Assembly (NCBI RefSeq): GCF_003576595.1
Contig: NZ_NQOU01000003.1
Span: forward strand, 124,001 to 188,000
Origin: Neopusillimonas maritima
GTDB taxonomy: Bacteria > Pseudomonadota > Gammaproteobacteria > Burkholderiales > Burkholderiaceae_B
Length of the DNA: 64,000 nucleotides
Reading direction: 5' to 3'
In this document: piece by piece, positions 26,375 through 36,628 of the stretch
Layout of the letters: the number at the start of each line of letters is the position of its first letter
Numbering within the stretch: the stretch's first letter is position 1
Position numbers and translations under genes: made by a program
The notes under the pieces: model-generated
Databases searched by the model: none
Told to the model about the DNA's origin: nothing
Seen by the model: only the letters and a program-made list of their open reading frames with translations

Positions 26375-27238
26375 ATGGCTTACGAAATTTCCTTAATTAC
26401 ATCAATGGCAATCAGTGTACTGTTTGCCCTTTCGCTTAACCTCATCACCGGCTTTTGCGGGCAAATCAGCCTGGGACATTCCGCCTTTCTGGGTATTGGC
26501 GCTTATACATCCGTCATGCTGCTCAACGCAGGTGTCCCATTTTTAATCACTCTGCCCATCTCCATGCTCCTGGCGGGGATTATTGGCCTTATTGTTGGTT
26601 TGGCCAGCTTGCGCGTGCGCCATGACTTTCTTGCCATTACCACAATGGGAGTCGTATTTCTGTTCGTTGGCCTTGTTCGTAAACAAGACTGGTTAGGCGG
26701 GGAAATGGGGTTATCCGGCTTCCCCACCTCTGGCATGTCCAAACCACAATTCATGCTATTTGCCGTTTTTCTGGCTGCCTTGGTTGCCGTGTTCTGCATT
26801 TATATCAAACGGTCGTGGATGGGACGTGTTTTTAACGGTATTGCGGAAGATGAAGACACTATGCGTGTTTTAAGTATCGACGTCCCGCGCTACAAGCTTG
26901 TCGCTTTCGCTATGGGAACGAGCCTGGCAGGTCTGGCGGGGTGTCTTTATGCGCAACACTTTAACTATATCGGCCCCGACAGCTTCGGCTTTATCGAGTC
27001 GATCACGGTTCTTTCAATGGTGGTGTTCGGTGGGATCGGTTCGGTACCGGGGGTCATCTTCGGAGCAGCGGTCCTCTCCGCACTACCCGCTTGGTTTCAA
27101 ATCATTGGCGACTACAAATTGCTGGTTTACGGAGGGCTCTTGTTTCTAATGATGCGTTTTTCTCCTAATGGCGTTGCCGGCATAGTGACTTCGGCAAAAG
27201 CACGTTGGCGCCGCCCCGCTCAAGGAGGAGCGTCATGA
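26375..27238 (+). CDS. LivM-type ABC permease (hut-linked)
   Basis: 287 residues, LivM family: NLITGFCGQISLGHSAFLGIGAYTS (residues ~22-46, in parts), RVRHDFLAITTMG (~83) and VLSMVVFGGIGSVPGVIFGA (~217) for the ATPase interface. Start at the ATG at 26375 (MAYEIS) because the longer frame overlaps the LivH stop without a ribosome-binding site. The stop overlaps the next start as ATGA. Confidence 0.92.
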   Translation: MAYEISLITSMAISVLFALSLNLITGFCGQISLGHSAFLGIGAYTSVMLLNAGVPFLITLPISMLLAGIIGLIVGLASLRVRHDFLAITTMGVVFLFVGLVRKQDWLGGEMGLSGFPTSGMSKPQFMLFAVFLAALVAVFCIYIKRSWMGRVFNGIAEDEDTMRVLSIDVPRYKLVAFAMGTSLAGLAGCLYAQHFNYIGPDSFGFIESITVLSMVVFGGIGSVPGVIFGAAVLSALPAWFQIIGDYKLLVYGGLLFLMMRFSPNGVAGIVTSAKARWRRPAQGGAS

Positions 27239-28035
27239 GCCCAGACAATGCGCTTCTTGAAGTCAACGATATTACCGTCCAGTTTGGCGGCCTGGTTGCC
27301 GTGGATCATGTCACATTCAGTATTAACAACGGTGAACTGTTAGGCTTAATCGGTCCGAATGGCGCTGGAAAAACCACCGTCATGCGCAGCATTACCGGCG
27401 TTGTCAAGCCCACCTCAGGCCGCGTAACACTCAACGGACAAGACATCAGCAATCTTGCTACTCATCAGCGAATTCGTCGGGGTTTATCACTGTCGCAACA
27501 ACTCGTTCGCCCCTTCCGTGAAATATCTATTCTTGACAACGTGGCACTGGCCGCCGGCAACACTCATACAGTCTCTCCCCTCAAAGCCCTCATGCATGTC
27601 TCCATTCAGGAGGAGCGCAAAACAGCAATGCATATGCTGGAGCGGGTTGGCATAGCCCATTTAGCCAACCAAATGCCCGGAATCCAGCCTTTGGGCGTAT
27701 TAAAGCGTATGGAAATGGCACGCGCCCTGGCGCTAGAGCCATCGTTACTGTTGCTCGACGAGCCCCTTGCAGGGCTTAATTCAAACGAAGCACGCACATT
27801 GGCCGACACTATCGCGGAAATTAATCAGCAAGGTGTCACCATCATATTAATTGAGCACAACCTCACAGAAGTATTACGCATCTGCCAACGGTTGGTCGTA
27901 CTCGACAACGGACGAAAAATAGCCAGTGGACTGCCGCGCGAAGTGATGCAACAACCTAACGTCCGTGCAGCCTATCTGGGTATGGAACAATCCTCTGCAC
28001 AGCCAATACAAACAGGAGATGCTTACGATGCTTGA
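27235..28035 (+). CDS. LivG-type ABC ATP-binding protein (hut-linked)
   Basis: 266-residue ATPase. Walker A GPNGAGKTT (residues ~40-48), Q-loop LSLSQQLVRPF (~83), Walker B LLLLDEPLAGLN (~165) and H-loop ILIEHNL (~201) are intact. The signature region reads QPLGVLKRMEMARAL (~145) instead of the LSxGxQ consensus, a common variation in LivG subunits. GGAGG-type site overlaps the preceding permease's end. It overlaps livF by eight bases. Confidence 0.92.
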   Translation: MSPDNALLEVNDITVQFGGLVAVDHVTFSINNGELLGLIGPNGAGKTTVMRSITGVVKPTSGRVTLNGQDISNLATHQRIRRGLSLSQQLVRPFREISILDNVALAAGNTHTVSPLKALMHVSIQEERKTAMHMLERVGIAHLANQMPGIQPLGVLKRMEMARALALEPSLLLLDEPLAGLNSNEARTLADTIAEINQQGVTIILIEHNLTEVLRICQRLVVLDNGRKIASGLPREVMQQPNVRAAYLGMEQSSAQPIQTGDAYDA

Positions 28036-28732
28036 AGTCAAAAACCTCTCTTGTGGCTATGGTGCGTTCGAAGCCGTCCACGGCATTTCTTTGTCTCTGC
28101 AGCCCGGTACCATTACCGGCTTGCTAGGCGCCAATGGCGCAGGCAAGTCATCAACCCTCATGTGCCTGGCGGGTCATGTCACGTTAAACAGCGGCCAAAT
28201 TCTTTTTAATCAAGAGGACATCAGCCGGCTGCCCCCTTATGAGCGTGTCAGAAAAGGTTTGGCCATTTCCCCGGAAGGCCGACGCCTGTTCAAAGATCTC
28301 AGCGTAGAAGACAACCTGCGAGTGGGAGGGCTAACGCAACCAAAAGACAAATTCACAAAAGATCGCGACTATGTCCTTAGCCTGTTCCCACGTTTGGGTG
28401 AGCGCCTCCATTCATTGGCAGGCAATCTGTCAGGCGGCGAACAGCAAATGCTGGCCATTGGCCGAGCACTGATGGCGCAGCCCAAAGTCATTCTCATCGA
28501 CGAGCTCTCGCTGGGCCTGATGCCTAAAGTTATTGATTTGTGCTACCAAGCGCTTGAGGCACTTAAAAACAAAGGATTAGCCATTCTTTTAGTAGAGCAG
28601 AACACCGACCGGGTGCTAAATATTGCCGACGATATCTGTGTCCTGGAGTCCGGTCGCACTGTCTGGCAGGGTACAGCCAAAGCCGCCGCCCAAGACCCGG
28701 ATCTGGTTTCAGCCTATTTGGGCATGCACTAA
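28028..28732 (+). CDS. LivF-type ABC ATP-binding protein (hut-linked)
   Basis: 234-residue ATPase: Walker A GANGAGKSST (residues ~36-45), Q-loop-side motif ISPEGRRLFKDLSVEDNL (~85-102), signature LSGGEQQML (~133), Walker B VILIDELSLGLMP (~153), H-loop LLVEQNTDRVL (~189). In Walker B the common DEPS/T is DELS. Start set at 28028, nine bases after AGGAG; the ATG at 28019 lies directly on the ribosome-binding site. The next gene, hutU-B, begins 54 bases on without a terminator. Confidence 0.92.
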   Translation: MLEVKNLSCGYGAFEAVHGISLSLQPGTITGLLGANGAGKSSTLMCLAGHVTLNSGQILFNQEDISRLPPYERVRKGLAISPEGRRLFKDLSVEDNLRVGGLTQPKDKFTKDRDYVLSLFPRLGERLHSLAGNLSGGEQQMLAIGRALMAQPKVILIDELSLGLMPKVIDLCYQALEALKNKGLAILLVEQNTDRVLNIADDICVLESGRTVWQGTAKAAAQDPDLVSAYLGMH

Positions 28733-28786
28733 GCAACGCTCATTGGCCAAAAAACAGTTTTTATCGATTCAGAAGGGACGCTTGAA

Positions 28787-30505
28787 ATGACTACTTTCAC
28801 CCACTCACAAACAGAACTCGACCCTCGCTTTGATCCTAATCGCATTATTCGTGCCCCGCGAGGTAGCGAAAAAACATGCAAGAACTGGGTCACCGAAGCA
28901 GCGTTCCGTATGATCCAGAACAATCTGGACGCCGAAGTCGCGGAAAACCCAACACACTTGGTGGTTTATGGCGGCATCGGTCGTGCAGCACGCAACTGGG
29001 CTTGCTTCGATCAAATTCTGGAATCGCTCAGGTCCCTTGAAGAAGACGAATCGCTGCTTATTCAATCCGGTAAACCGGTCGGTGTTTTCAAAACTCACCC
29101 CGACGCGCCGCGGGTGCTCATTGCCAATTCCAACCTGGTACCAAAATGGGCCAACTGGGAGCATTTCAACGAACTCGACCGAAAAGGCTTGTTCATGTAT
29201 GGCCAAATGACAGCGGGCAGCTGGATCTACATTGGTAGCCAAGGCATCGTGCAAGGAACATACGAAACCTTTGTCGAGGCAGGCCGGCAGCATTACAAAG
29301 GTAACTGGGAGGGTCGCTGGATTCTAACGGCCGGCCTGGGTGGCATGGGCGGCGCCCAACCCCTGGCGGCAACGTTGGCCGGTGCCGTTTCGCTGAACAT
29401 TGAATGCCAACAAAGCAGTATCGACTTTCGGCTAAGAACCCGCTACGTCGACAAACAGGCCAAAGACCTTGATGAGGCTTTGGACATGGTGAAACACCAC
29501 ACCGGAAAAAATGAGGCGGTTTCCATAGCGCTTCTTGGTAACGCCGCAGAAATTTTGCCTGAACTGGCCCGCCGTGCCAAAGCGGGGGAAATCAAGCCGG
29601 ACCTGGTGACCGACCAAACATCTGCGCATGACCTCGTTAACGGATATTTGCCTAAAGGCTGGACAGTCGAAGAATGGAAGGCCGCCCAAAAAGATCCTGC
29701 TAAACATACCGAACTCACCCGGCAAGCCACGCGCTCCTGCGCAGAACATGTACAAGCCATGCTCGACTTCCATGCCATGGGCATTCCCGTGGTTGACTAT
29801 GGCAACAATATCCGACAAGTGGCTTATGATGCCGGCGTCGAAAACGCCTTTGATTTTCCCGGTTTTGTACCAGCCTATATTCGCCCTTTATTCTGCGAAG
29901 GCAAAGGGCCGTTTCGTTGGGTTGCCCTTTCGGGAGATCCTGAAGACATCTATAAAACCGATGCCAAGATCAAGGAATTGTTCCCCGAAAACAAATCTGT
30001 CGCGCGGTGGCTCGACATGGCAAAAGAACGCATTGCGTTTCAGGGTTTACCGTCGCGCATATGCTGGCTGGGTCTGGGTGAACGCAACCTGGCAGGCCTG
30101 GCATTCAACGAAATGGTGCGCAATGGCGAGCTTAAAGCGCCAATTGTCATTGGTCGAGATCACCTGGATACAGGTTCGGTGGCAAGCCCCAACCGTGAAA
30201 CTGAAAGCATGCGAGACGGCACGGACGCCGTATCCGATTGGCCGTTACTCAACGCCCTGCTCAATACCGCAGGCGGCGCCAGCTGGGTTTCTTTTCATCA
30301 CGGTGGTGGGGTGGGAATGGGTTATTCACAGCATGCGGGAATGGTTATCGTGGCAGACGGTACAGACGCCGCTGAGAAACGTCTTGCCCGGGTACTCATC
30401 AACGATTGCGGTTCAGGCGTGATGCGCCATGCCGACGCCGGCTACGAAACAGCCATAGCATGCGCTAAGAAACATGGGCTCAAACTGCCAATGATTCAGG
30501 CATGA
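28787..30505 (+). CDS. hutU: urocanate hydratase, hut copy B
   Basis: 572-residue urocanase, paralogue of 6130-7854. Signatures [13 protein letters not shown] (~59-71), [14 protein letters not shown] (~276) and [10 protein letters not shown] with catalytic Cys (~409-418) are all present. Compared with copy A, long stretches are identical and differences cluster at the N-terminus and around residues 235-310 (e.g. HTGKNEAV versus HTERKEAV). It follows the ABC transporter genes in the same direction and overlaps hutD-B by four bases (ATGA). No own promoter is seen, so it should be expressed from 24202. Confidence 0.96.
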   Translation: MTTFTHSQTELDPRFDPNRIIRAPRGSEKTCKNWVTEAAFRMIQNNLDAEVAENPTHLVVYGGIGRAARNWACFDQILESLRSLEEDESLLIQSGKPVGVFKTHPDAPRVLIANSNLVPKWANWEHFNELDRKGLFMYGQMTAGSWIYIGSQGIVQGTYETFVEAGRQHYKGNWEGRWILTAGLGGMGGAQPLAATLAGAVSLNIECQQSSIDFRLRTRYVDKQAKDLDEALDMVKHHTGKNEAVSIALLGNAAEILPELARRAKAGEIKPDLVTDQTSAHDLVNGYLPKGWTVEEWKAAQKDPAKHTELTRQATRSCAEHVQAMLDFHAMGIPVVDYGNNIRQVAYDAGVENAFDFPGFVPAYIRPLFCEGKGPFRWVALSGDPEDIYKTDAKIKELFPENKSVARWLDMAKERIAFQGLPSRICWLGLGERNLAGLAFNEMVRNGELKAPIVIGRDHLDTGSVASPNRETESMRDGTDAVSDWPLLNALLNTAGGASWVSFHHGGGVGMGYSQHAGMVIVADGTDAAEKRLARVLINDCGSGVMRHADAGYETAIACAKKHGLKLPMIQA

Positions 30506-31101
30506 AACATGTAAATGCGGCTCAAGTCCCCGCCCACCTGTGGAAAAACGGGCGCGGCCGTACTCGGGAACTCGATATCTATCCCGAGTCGGCTGAGCTG
30601 GATAACTTCATTTGGCGCGTCAGCGTGGCCGACATTGATGAAGATGCCGACTTTTCAGAATTCAACAATATTGACCGAATCATTACCCTTATCCAGGGTG
30701 AAAGCGCCATTTTGCAATTTGATAATGGCCATCATCACACACTTGAGCCGTGCCGTCCGTTTCGCTTTCAAGGGGAGCAAAAAGTCAGGGCGACTCTGCC
30801 TCACGTGAGTGTGAAAGACTTGAATCTCATGATGGATCGTCGCCGTGCCTCGGGCTGCGTTCTATTCCAGTGCGAAGCAGCCGAAATTTCCTGTGACCCG
30901 GAGTCACTCTATTGGCTGTTTTGCCCGAACGGCCGATGGCACATTAAAACCCAAAATGCACAGTCAACAGACGTCTGGGAATTGGGATTGCATGACTATC
31001 TAAGGTTCGATCCGTCGCTAATACGTTTGTCTTTCAAGCCGGAAGTCACCGGCAGTACGCTTTTGATCGCCCAGGTTCAACACGGAGCCTCAGCCTTATG
31101 A
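30502..31101 (+). CDS. hutD: HutD family protein, hut copy B (intact)
   Basis: 199-residue cupin-like protein. Family hallmarks are [18 protein letters not shown] (residues ~13-30), [17 protein letters not shown] (~39-55) and [12 protein letters not shown] (~106). Its job is not settled; it has been proposed to tune the upper level of hut expression, perhaps by binding a pathway intermediate. Intact here, whereas copy A has a TAG in place of the Tyr codon in ELDIYPES. Coupled by ATGA overlaps to hutU before and hutF after. Confidence 0.92.
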   Translation: MKHVNAAQVPAHLWKNGRGRTRELDIYPESAELDNFIWRVSVADIDEDADFSEFNNIDRIITLIQGESAILQFDNGHHHTLEPCRPFRFQGEQKVRATLPHVSVKDLNLMMDRRRASGCVLFQCEAAEISCDPESLYWLFCPNGRWHIKTQNAQSTDVWELGLHDYLRFDPSLIRLSFKPEVTGSTLLIAQVQHGASAL

Positions 31102-32474
31102 ACGCTGTCTTTGCCAAAATTGCGCTTTTACCAACAGGTTGGGCGAGCAATGTCTATCTGCAGTGGAACGATAAAGGAATCCTGACATCCGTCGCTGTAA
31201 ATAAAACCCATCCATCCAACACGCCATCTGTTGAGCTGTTGCTCCCTGGAATGCCCAATCTCCATTCGCACGCCTTTCAACGTGCGATGGCCGGATTAAC
31301 AGAGTATCGCTCATCAGTCGACGACAGTTTCTGGAGCTGGCGCACACTCATGTACGCATTCGCACAAAAACTGAATCCCGACTTGCTTAAAGCGGTTGCA
31401 AGCCAGTTGTACCTGGAAATGTTGAAGGCCGGTTATACATCAACCTGCGAATTCCATTACATTCATCATGACCAAAATGGGCGTCCCTACGCCCCAGTTG
31501 AAGCACTCTCAAGCTGTTTGATTGAAGCCGCCGAACAAGTTGGCATTGGCCTGACATTACTTCCAGTCATGTATGAATATAGTGGTTTTGGGCAAACACC
31601 GCCGCATGCCGGCCAAGCTCGATTCATCAATTCACCCGACTGGATACTGTCTCTATTGGACCGTCTGGCAAAACAGTTCCCGGAACATGAGGGTCTTCGC
31701 TACGGCGTCGCACCCCATTCCCTGCGTGCCGTTTGCGAACCCACGCTTAGAGAACTGCTTGAAAATTTAACCCACTGGAATCCGCTGGCACCGATTCACA
31801 TCCACATTGCGGAACAAACCAAAGAAGTGGAAGACTGCCTGGCCCATTACGGTCAACGGCCAGTTGAATGGCTGTTGAATCATTTTGACGTTAACAAGCG
31901 CTGGTGCCTGGTGCACGCTACTCACATGACTCAACAAGAAACCATCGCTGTCGCAAACAGCGGTGCCGTGGTTGGCATATGCCCTTCTACCGAGGCGAAC
32001 CTGGGCGACGGCATTTTCAATGGACCCGAATATTTGAAAGCAAACGGAACTTGGGGCATTGGGTCCGACAGCCACATTACGGTCGATGTTGCCGAAGAGC
32101 TACGTTTATATGAATACTCACAGCGGCTGGCACGACGCCAACGAAACATACTGGCTTCTGATTCACAGCATTCTGTAGGCCATTATTTATATACGCACGC
32201 CTTAGCCGGCGGCGCACAAGCCAGCGCACGCCCCATCACCGGACTGGCACCCGGGCAACGAGCGGATGCCCTGTCGTTGAACGTGTCACACCCCGACCTG
32301 ATAGGGAAAGGCGGCCATCAAATACTCGACAGTTTTGTTTTTTCGCGCCACGGTGGCGCATTAATTGATTCCGTACTGGTTGCAGGACAATGGCGTGTTC
32401 AAAATGGCTTCCATGCGCAAGAAATCGCAATTCTGCAAGCCTATCAACGTGCCATGACAACCCTTTTGGCTTAA
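31098..32474 (+). CDS. hutF: formimidoylglutamate deiminase, hut copy B
   Basis: 458 residues, the normal length. LPGMPNLHSHAFQRAMAGLTE (residues ~50-70, HxH metal site), HIHIAEQTKEVEDC (~236) and GIGSDSHITVDVAEEL (~320) are conserved. Same reaction as the gene at 4152-5531, ammonia release from formimidoylglutamate. ATGA overlap with hutD-B; the gene ends 25 bases before hutG-B. Confidence 0.95.
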   Translation: MNAVFAKIALLPTGWASNVYLQWNDKGILTSVAVNKTHPSNTPSVELLLPGMPNLHSHAFQRAMAGLTEYRSSVDDSFWSWRTLMYAFAQKLNPDLLKAVASQLYLEMLKAGYTSTCEFHYIHHDQNGRPYAPVEALSSCLIEAAEQVGIGLTLLPVMYEYSGFGQTPPHAGQARFINSPDWILSLLDRLAKQFPEHEGLRYGVAPHSLRAVCEPTLRELLENLTHWNPLAPIHIHIAEQTKEVEDCLAHYGQRPVEWLLNHFDVNKRWCLVHATHMTQQETIAVANSGAVVGICPSTEANLGDGIFNGPEYLKANGTWGIGSDSHITVDVAEELRLYEYSQRLARRQRNILASDSQHSVGHYLYTHALAGGAQASARPITGLAPGQRADALSLNVSHPDLIGKGGHQILDSFVFSRHGGALIDSVLVAGQWRVQNGFHAQEIAILQAYQRAMTTLLA

Positions 32475-32499
32475 ACGCCCCAAAGATCAAGGTTAAACC

Positions 32500-33318
32500 A
32501 TGAGTTCACTTGAACCTGTTTTTAAATTTCATCGCGGTACCACCCCTTTACTGGTTTCCATGCCACACACGGGTGTGCATATTCCAGACGCCATTCGCGA
32601 AAACCTTACTGACGCTGCACTGCGTTTGCCCGACACAGACTGGCATCTTGAGATGTTGTACAACTTTCTTCACGAAATGGGTGCCTCCGTCATCATTGCA
32701 ACACACTCTCGATACGTTATCGATTTGAACCGCCCAAGAGACAATGCAAATTTGTACCCAGGACAAGATACGACAGGCCTGTGTCCGCTTGACACCTTCC
32801 ACCGCGATCCAATTTACATCAATCACGCCGAACCCGGTCCGGAAGAAATTTTGCAGCGCGTACAAAACTACTGGCTGCCCTATCATGAACAATTAAACGC
32901 CGAGTTAACGCGCTTGAAACAAACGCATGGCATCGCGCTGCTATGGGATGCGCACTCTATCTGCTCGCGCGTGCCGCGCTTTTTCGACGGTGTATTGCCG
33001 GATTTCAACATTGGAACCGCCAACGGCACATCATGTAACCCAGGCCTACAAGACGCGCTACAAAAAATCGCTGAAGAGTCCGGCTATACATGGGCGGTTA
33101 ACGGCCGTTTCAAAGGTGGTCACATTACACGACATTATGGTCGCCCCGACCAACAAATCCACTCAGTTCAACTGGAATTATCGGAAGCAACATACATGCA
33201 AGAAGACTTTCCTTATTCTTTCGATAATACGCGCGCTGAACGCGTCCGCCCTGCGCTAAAGGCGTTCCTTGAGCAAATGGTTCAATGGGCAGGCAAACAA
33301 TCAAAACGCACACAATAG
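32500..33318 (+). CDS. hutG: N-formylglutamate deformylase, hut copy B
   Basis: 272 residues. TPLLVSMPHTGVHIP (~15-29), SRYVIDLNRPRDNANLYPGQ (~74-93), LWDAHSICSRVPRFFDG (~148-164) and FKGGHITRHYG (~206-216) match the deformylase family and copy A. Yields formate and glutamate. The C-terminus is four residues longer and more basic (KQSKRTQ) than copy A. 41 bases separate it from hutI-B. Confidence 0.95.
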   Translation: MSSLEPVFKFHRGTTPLLVSMPHTGVHIPDAIRENLTDAALRLPDTDWHLEMLYNFLHEMGASVIIATHSRYVIDLNRPRDNANLYPGQDTTGLCPLDTFHRDPIYINHAEPGPEEILQRVQNYWLPYHEQLNAELTRLKQTHGIALLWDAHSICSRVPRFFDGVLPDFNIGTANGTSCNPGLQDALQKIAEESGYTWAVNGRFKGGHITRHYGRPDQQIHSVQLELSEATYMQEDFPYSFDNTRAERVRPALKAFLEQMVQWAGKQSKRTQ

Positions 33319-33359
33319 CTACACCGTAGCCCTTAATTCCAGCATAACAAGGACTTCAT

Positions 33360-34610
33360 ATGACCGATGACACCAGACCCCAATGGGATGACCTATGGAC
33401 CAACGTTCATCTGGCTACCCTTGCGCCAGGAACGGGCTATGGGGAAATCCGAAATGGCGCAATTGCGGTGAAAGACGGCCGCATCGCCTGGCTGGGCCCG
33501 CACGCAAATTTGCCGTCAAAAGCTCAGGTACAACGCGAACATAACGGGCAAAACTGTTGGCTCACACCGGGTTTAATCGACTGTCACACCCACATTGTTT
33601 ACGCGGGTAACCGCAGCAATGAGTTTGAAGCCAGGCTTAACGGCGTGCCATATGAGGAGATTGCGCGCCAGGGTGGCGGCATCATCTCGACTGTTAAAGC
33701 AACACGGGAAGCCACCGAGGAAGCATTGCTTAAGTCCAGTCTGCCTCGTGTCCAGGCCTTGCTAAACGAGGGCGTAACAACATTGGAAATCAAGTCGGGG
33801 TATGGGCTAGATATAGCCACCGAATCGAAAATGCTACGCGTTGCAAGGAAAATTTCAACCCTGTTTCCTGTGCGCGTAAAAACCACCTTTCTGGGTGCAC
33901 ACGCTTTACCGCCCGAATACAAAGGCCGGGCAGACGACTATATTGATTTGGTCTGCTCGGAAATGCTCGACACGCTGGTTGGCGAAGAATTGGTTGATGC
34001 GGTGGATGCGTTCTGCGAAAACATCGGATTCACACGCGCACAAACCGAACGTGTTTTTCGCGCGGCACAAAAACACAAGCTTCCGGTGAAACTGCATGCC
34101 GAACAATTGTCCGACCAAGACGGCAGCTCACTAACCGCCCAGTATAACGGGCTCTCCGCTGATCACCTGGAGTACCTCTCAAGCAACGGTGTTCGTGCCA
34201 TGGCCCAGGCGGGTACGGTGGCGGTTTTGCTGCCAGGCGCATTTTATTATTTGCGTGAAACACGGTTACCGCCCATTGAAGTACTACGACAGCACGGTGT
34301 TCCTATCGCAATATCCACTGACTGTAACCCCGGTACGTCACCGTTAACTTCGATTCTGTTAACAATGAACATGGCCTGCACCTTATTCCGTCTGACGCCG
34401 CTTGAAGCACTCACCGGTGTTACCCGGCATGCGGCTCAAGCACTAGGCTTACAGCACGAAACAGGATCTTTACAGCCTGGCTATTGGGCCGATTTTTCGT
34501 TATGGGCCATAGATCGTCCAGGGGATCTTGCCTACGCTATCGGTTTCAACCCACACTGCGCAACCGTGTTCAAAGGTCGCGTTGTTGACAAGAACTACAG
34601 ACAAACTTAA
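33360..34610 (+). CDS. hutI: imidazolonepropionase, hut copy B
   Basis: 416 residues. [22 protein letters not shown] (~72-93, in parts), [12 protein letters not shown] (~144), [13 protein letters not shown] (~245) and [13 protein letters not shown] (~320). Last gene of operon B. The C-terminus VVDKNYRQT is extended relative to copy A. The stop codon overlaps the stop end of the convergent MarR gene by four bases and no terminator hairpin lies between, so transcripts from both sides may collide. Confidence 0.95.
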   Translation: MTDDTRPQWDDLWTNVHLATLAPGTGYGEIRNGAIAVKDGRIAWLGPHANLPSKAQVQREHNGQNCWLTPGLIDCHTHIVYAGNRSNEFEARLNGVPYEEIARQGGGIISTVKATREATEEALLKSSLPRVQALLNEGVTTLEIKSGYGLDIATESKMLRVARKISTLFPVRVKTTFLGAHALPPEYKGRADDYIDLVCSEMLDTLVGEELVDAVDAFCENIGFTRAQTERVFRAAQKHKLPVKLHAEQLSDQDGSSLTAQYNGLSADHLEYLSSNGVRAMAQAGTVAVLLPGAFYYLRETRLPPIEVLRQHGVPIAISTDCNPGTSPLTSILLTMNMACTLFRLTPLEALTGVTRHAAQALGLQHETGSLQPGYWADFSLWAIDRPGDLAYAIGFNPHCATVFKGRVVDKNYRQT

Positions 34611-35125
34611 GCAAAATTACCCCAAATCTTCTTCAACAAACGCTGAAACTCGTGTTGTTCCTCAATCGTTAACCCCTTCACTGAGCGCTCATAAATAGCC
34701 CAGGCCGGGGGCAAGACCTTGTGGAATTGCTGCTCTCCAGCCGACAGCAAATGAATTTCCAACACACGCTGGTCGGTTGCGCTGGGTTCCCGGCGCACAT
34801 AGCCGGCCTTTTCCATCACAGTAAGCGCGCGCGACAAGGTCGCCTGATCCACGCCTGCCGCATTGGCCAGTGCACTAATACCCAAGCCATCGGTTTCACG
34901 CAAAAACGCCAGTACACGCCAGTGCAGCAGCGTCATGCCGTGCTCACGCAATAAAACCTGGAAATCGGCATTAACAGCACCCGTGGTGCGATTAAGCACA
35001 TAGGGCATAAACGTTTCATGGCCCTGGTATGTTTGCGTAAAGTCTTGTTCTTGTTTCGTGGGTTTCACTTTCTTTGCCCGATTCTGATTATCCGCTACGG
35101 TCGACCACCCGTTGTAGCGTGCCAA
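34607..35125 (-). CDS. MarR-family transcriptional regulator of the adjacent ABC/dehydrogenase cluster
   Basis: Up to 172 residues. The winged helix includes [40 protein letters not shown] (residues ~90-130, in parts), a classic MarR recognition helix and beta wing. The farthest start (TTG, 35125) overlaps the permease gene by 38 bases. A GTG at 35068 or ATG at 35008 are alternatives, and no site has a good ribosome-binding sequence. Co-directional with the ABC genes, so probably the last gene of their operon and its regulator. Confidence 0.8.
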   Translation of the reverse strand: MARYNGWSTVADNQNRAKKVKPTKQEQDFTQTYQGHETFMPYVLNRTTGAVNADFQVLLREHGMTLLHWRVLAFLRETDGLGISALANAAGVDQATLSRALTVMEKAGYVRREPSATDQRVLEIHLLSAGEQQFHKVLPPAWAIYERSVKGLTIEEQHEFQRLLKKIWGNFA

Positions 35126-35840
35126 TCAGCCAGTTTAACGCCAAGCCTACAATACAAATCCACACCAACGGCACAAACATATCCAAAGTTCGATAAGCAC
35201 GGGCGGCAACGGTTAGCATGTGTCCCAAGCCGTCGGTGGACGCAATCATTTCAGCCAGAAAAACCACCACACAAGCAATAACACCCGCGACGCGCACACC
35301 AGCCAGAACCGTTGGAACGATTGACGGTAGTGTCACCTTCCACAAACAAGCAAGGTTCGATGTCCCCGCAGCTCGGGCAGACCAAATCAATTTGCGATCG
35401 ACCGCACGTGCCGCCGACCACGTTGCCATAAGAACGGGGAACAAGGCATCAGCAACAATCAGCGCCACTTTCGACGCATTTTCGAAACCGAAAATCAGGA
35501 TAAGGGCCGGATACAGGGCAATCTTGGGAATGGGCGCCAGCAAACGCACCAAGGCGTCAAGCAATGCCGCACTAAAGCGCGATAATTGTGCCGCTAACCC
35601 CAGTACCACGCCCAACACAACCGCCAGACTTAATCCAATCGCCAGCCGGTACAAGGTAATACCAAAGTTGCCCCAAAACTCGGCGCTCGCTGCCTGCTCC
35701 AGCAAGCGAACGACAATATCGGACGGCGCAGGCAAGAGTTGCGGCTCAATCAGCCCCGCCCGACAAACAACTTCCCAGACGACCAGCACAAACAAGGGAG
35801 AAATGCATAAACGCCCCCAACCCATCATGGTTTGAGTCAT
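35088..35840 (-). CDS. ABC transporter permease 2, nitrate/sulfonate type
   Basis: 250 residues with five to six membrane segments. The EAA-like loop is around ARAAGTSNLACLWKVTLPSIVPTVLAGVR (residues ~148-176, in parts). The start at 35840 is chosen because its ATG overlaps the stop of permease 1 (ATGA). Together with permease 1 it could form a heterodimeric channel; single-permease homodimers are more usual in this class. Cargo unknown. Confidence 0.87.
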   Translation of the reverse strand: MTQTMMGWGRLCISPLFVLVVWEVVCRAGLIEPQLLPAPSDIVVRLLEQAASAEFWGNFGITLYRLAIGLSLAVVLGVVLGLAAQLSRFSAALLDALVRLLAPIPKIALYPALILIFGFENASKVALIVADALFPVLMATWSAARAVDRKLIWSARAAGTSNLACLWKVTLPSIVPTVLAGVRVAGVIACVVVFLAEMIASTDGLGHMLTVAARAYRTLDMFVPLVWICIVGLALNWLIGTLQRVVDRSG

Positions 35841-36628
35841 GCGCCCCCCTCGTTTGAATCGGCCCAACGGGTTAAGTATCGCCGAACACGCTCGAAGAGC
35901 GCATCAAGCACAAAACCCAGTATCGCCAACACCAGGATGGCGGCATAAACCGTTGCATACTGCGCCATGTCCATGGATGTGAATAATAAATTCCCCACCC
36001 CTTCCTGGCGCGCAATCATTTCCGACGACACCATCACAATCAGGGCCATCACCACCCCAACCCGGCAACCAATCATGATTTCGGGTAACGCAGCCGGCAA
36101 AATCACCTTGAACAAGCGGGCCACCGGCCCCATTCCCATCGCTTGCGCAACCCACACCAATTTACGCTCAACACGGCATGCTCCCTGGTAACTGTGGTAA
36201 AGCACGGGCAAACTCACCCCCATGGCAATCACGAAAATTTTGGAAAAGCTACCCAAACCGAACCAAAGCATCAAAATAGGCATTAACGCCGCCTTGGGCA
36301 TCGGGTAAGCCAATGAAACCAAAGGGTAGAAAATTTGATAAATGATTCGGCTGCGCCCCATTGCCAGACCCAGGGGAATCGCCACCAATAACGCCCACAC
36401 ATAACCTGCAAACATTCGGCCAACCGACTGCAGAATTGCCCACAAAGCAGCAGGGTCGGTAATTAAAAAACGCAGCTCTTTCACTGCCGCTATCGGGCCT
36501 GGAAACGACGTGAAACCCAAAAACCGTGATGCAGCCGACCACAGCACGCCAAGAAAAAGTATTGCCAGCACGATGCCGACAGCGGGATGCTCGTACCATC
36601 GTAACGAACGACCTGCGGCCTGCTTCAC
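35837..36628 (-). CDS. ABC transporter permease 1, nitrate/sulfonate type
   Basis: 263 residues, SsuC/NrtB-like. Membrane segments begin at residue ~16, with the ATPase-contact loop near AQAMGMGPVARLFKVILPAALPEIMIGCR (~165-193, in parts). The start is a GTG that overlaps the ATPase stop (GTGTGA context). It lies upstream of a second, different permease gene with which it is translationally coupled. Confidence 0.87.
   Translation of the reverse strand: MKQAAGRSLRWYEHPAVGIVLAILFLGVLWSAASRFLGFTSFPGPIAAVKELRFLITDPAALWAILQSVGRMFAGYVWALLVAIPLGLAMGRSRIIYQIFYPLVSLAYPMPKAALMPILMLWFGLGSFSKIFVIAMGVSLPVLYHSYQGACRVERKLVWVAQAMGMGPVARLFKVILPAALPEIMIGCRVGVVMALIVMVSSEMIARQEGVGNLLFTSMDMAQYATVYAAILVLAILGFVLDALFERVRRYLTRWADSNEGGA

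Noticed and set aside
29628-30422. 264-codon open frame inside hutU-B in another frame
   Set aside because: Shadow of hutU-B; Trp/Arg-rich, low-complexity translation without family features.
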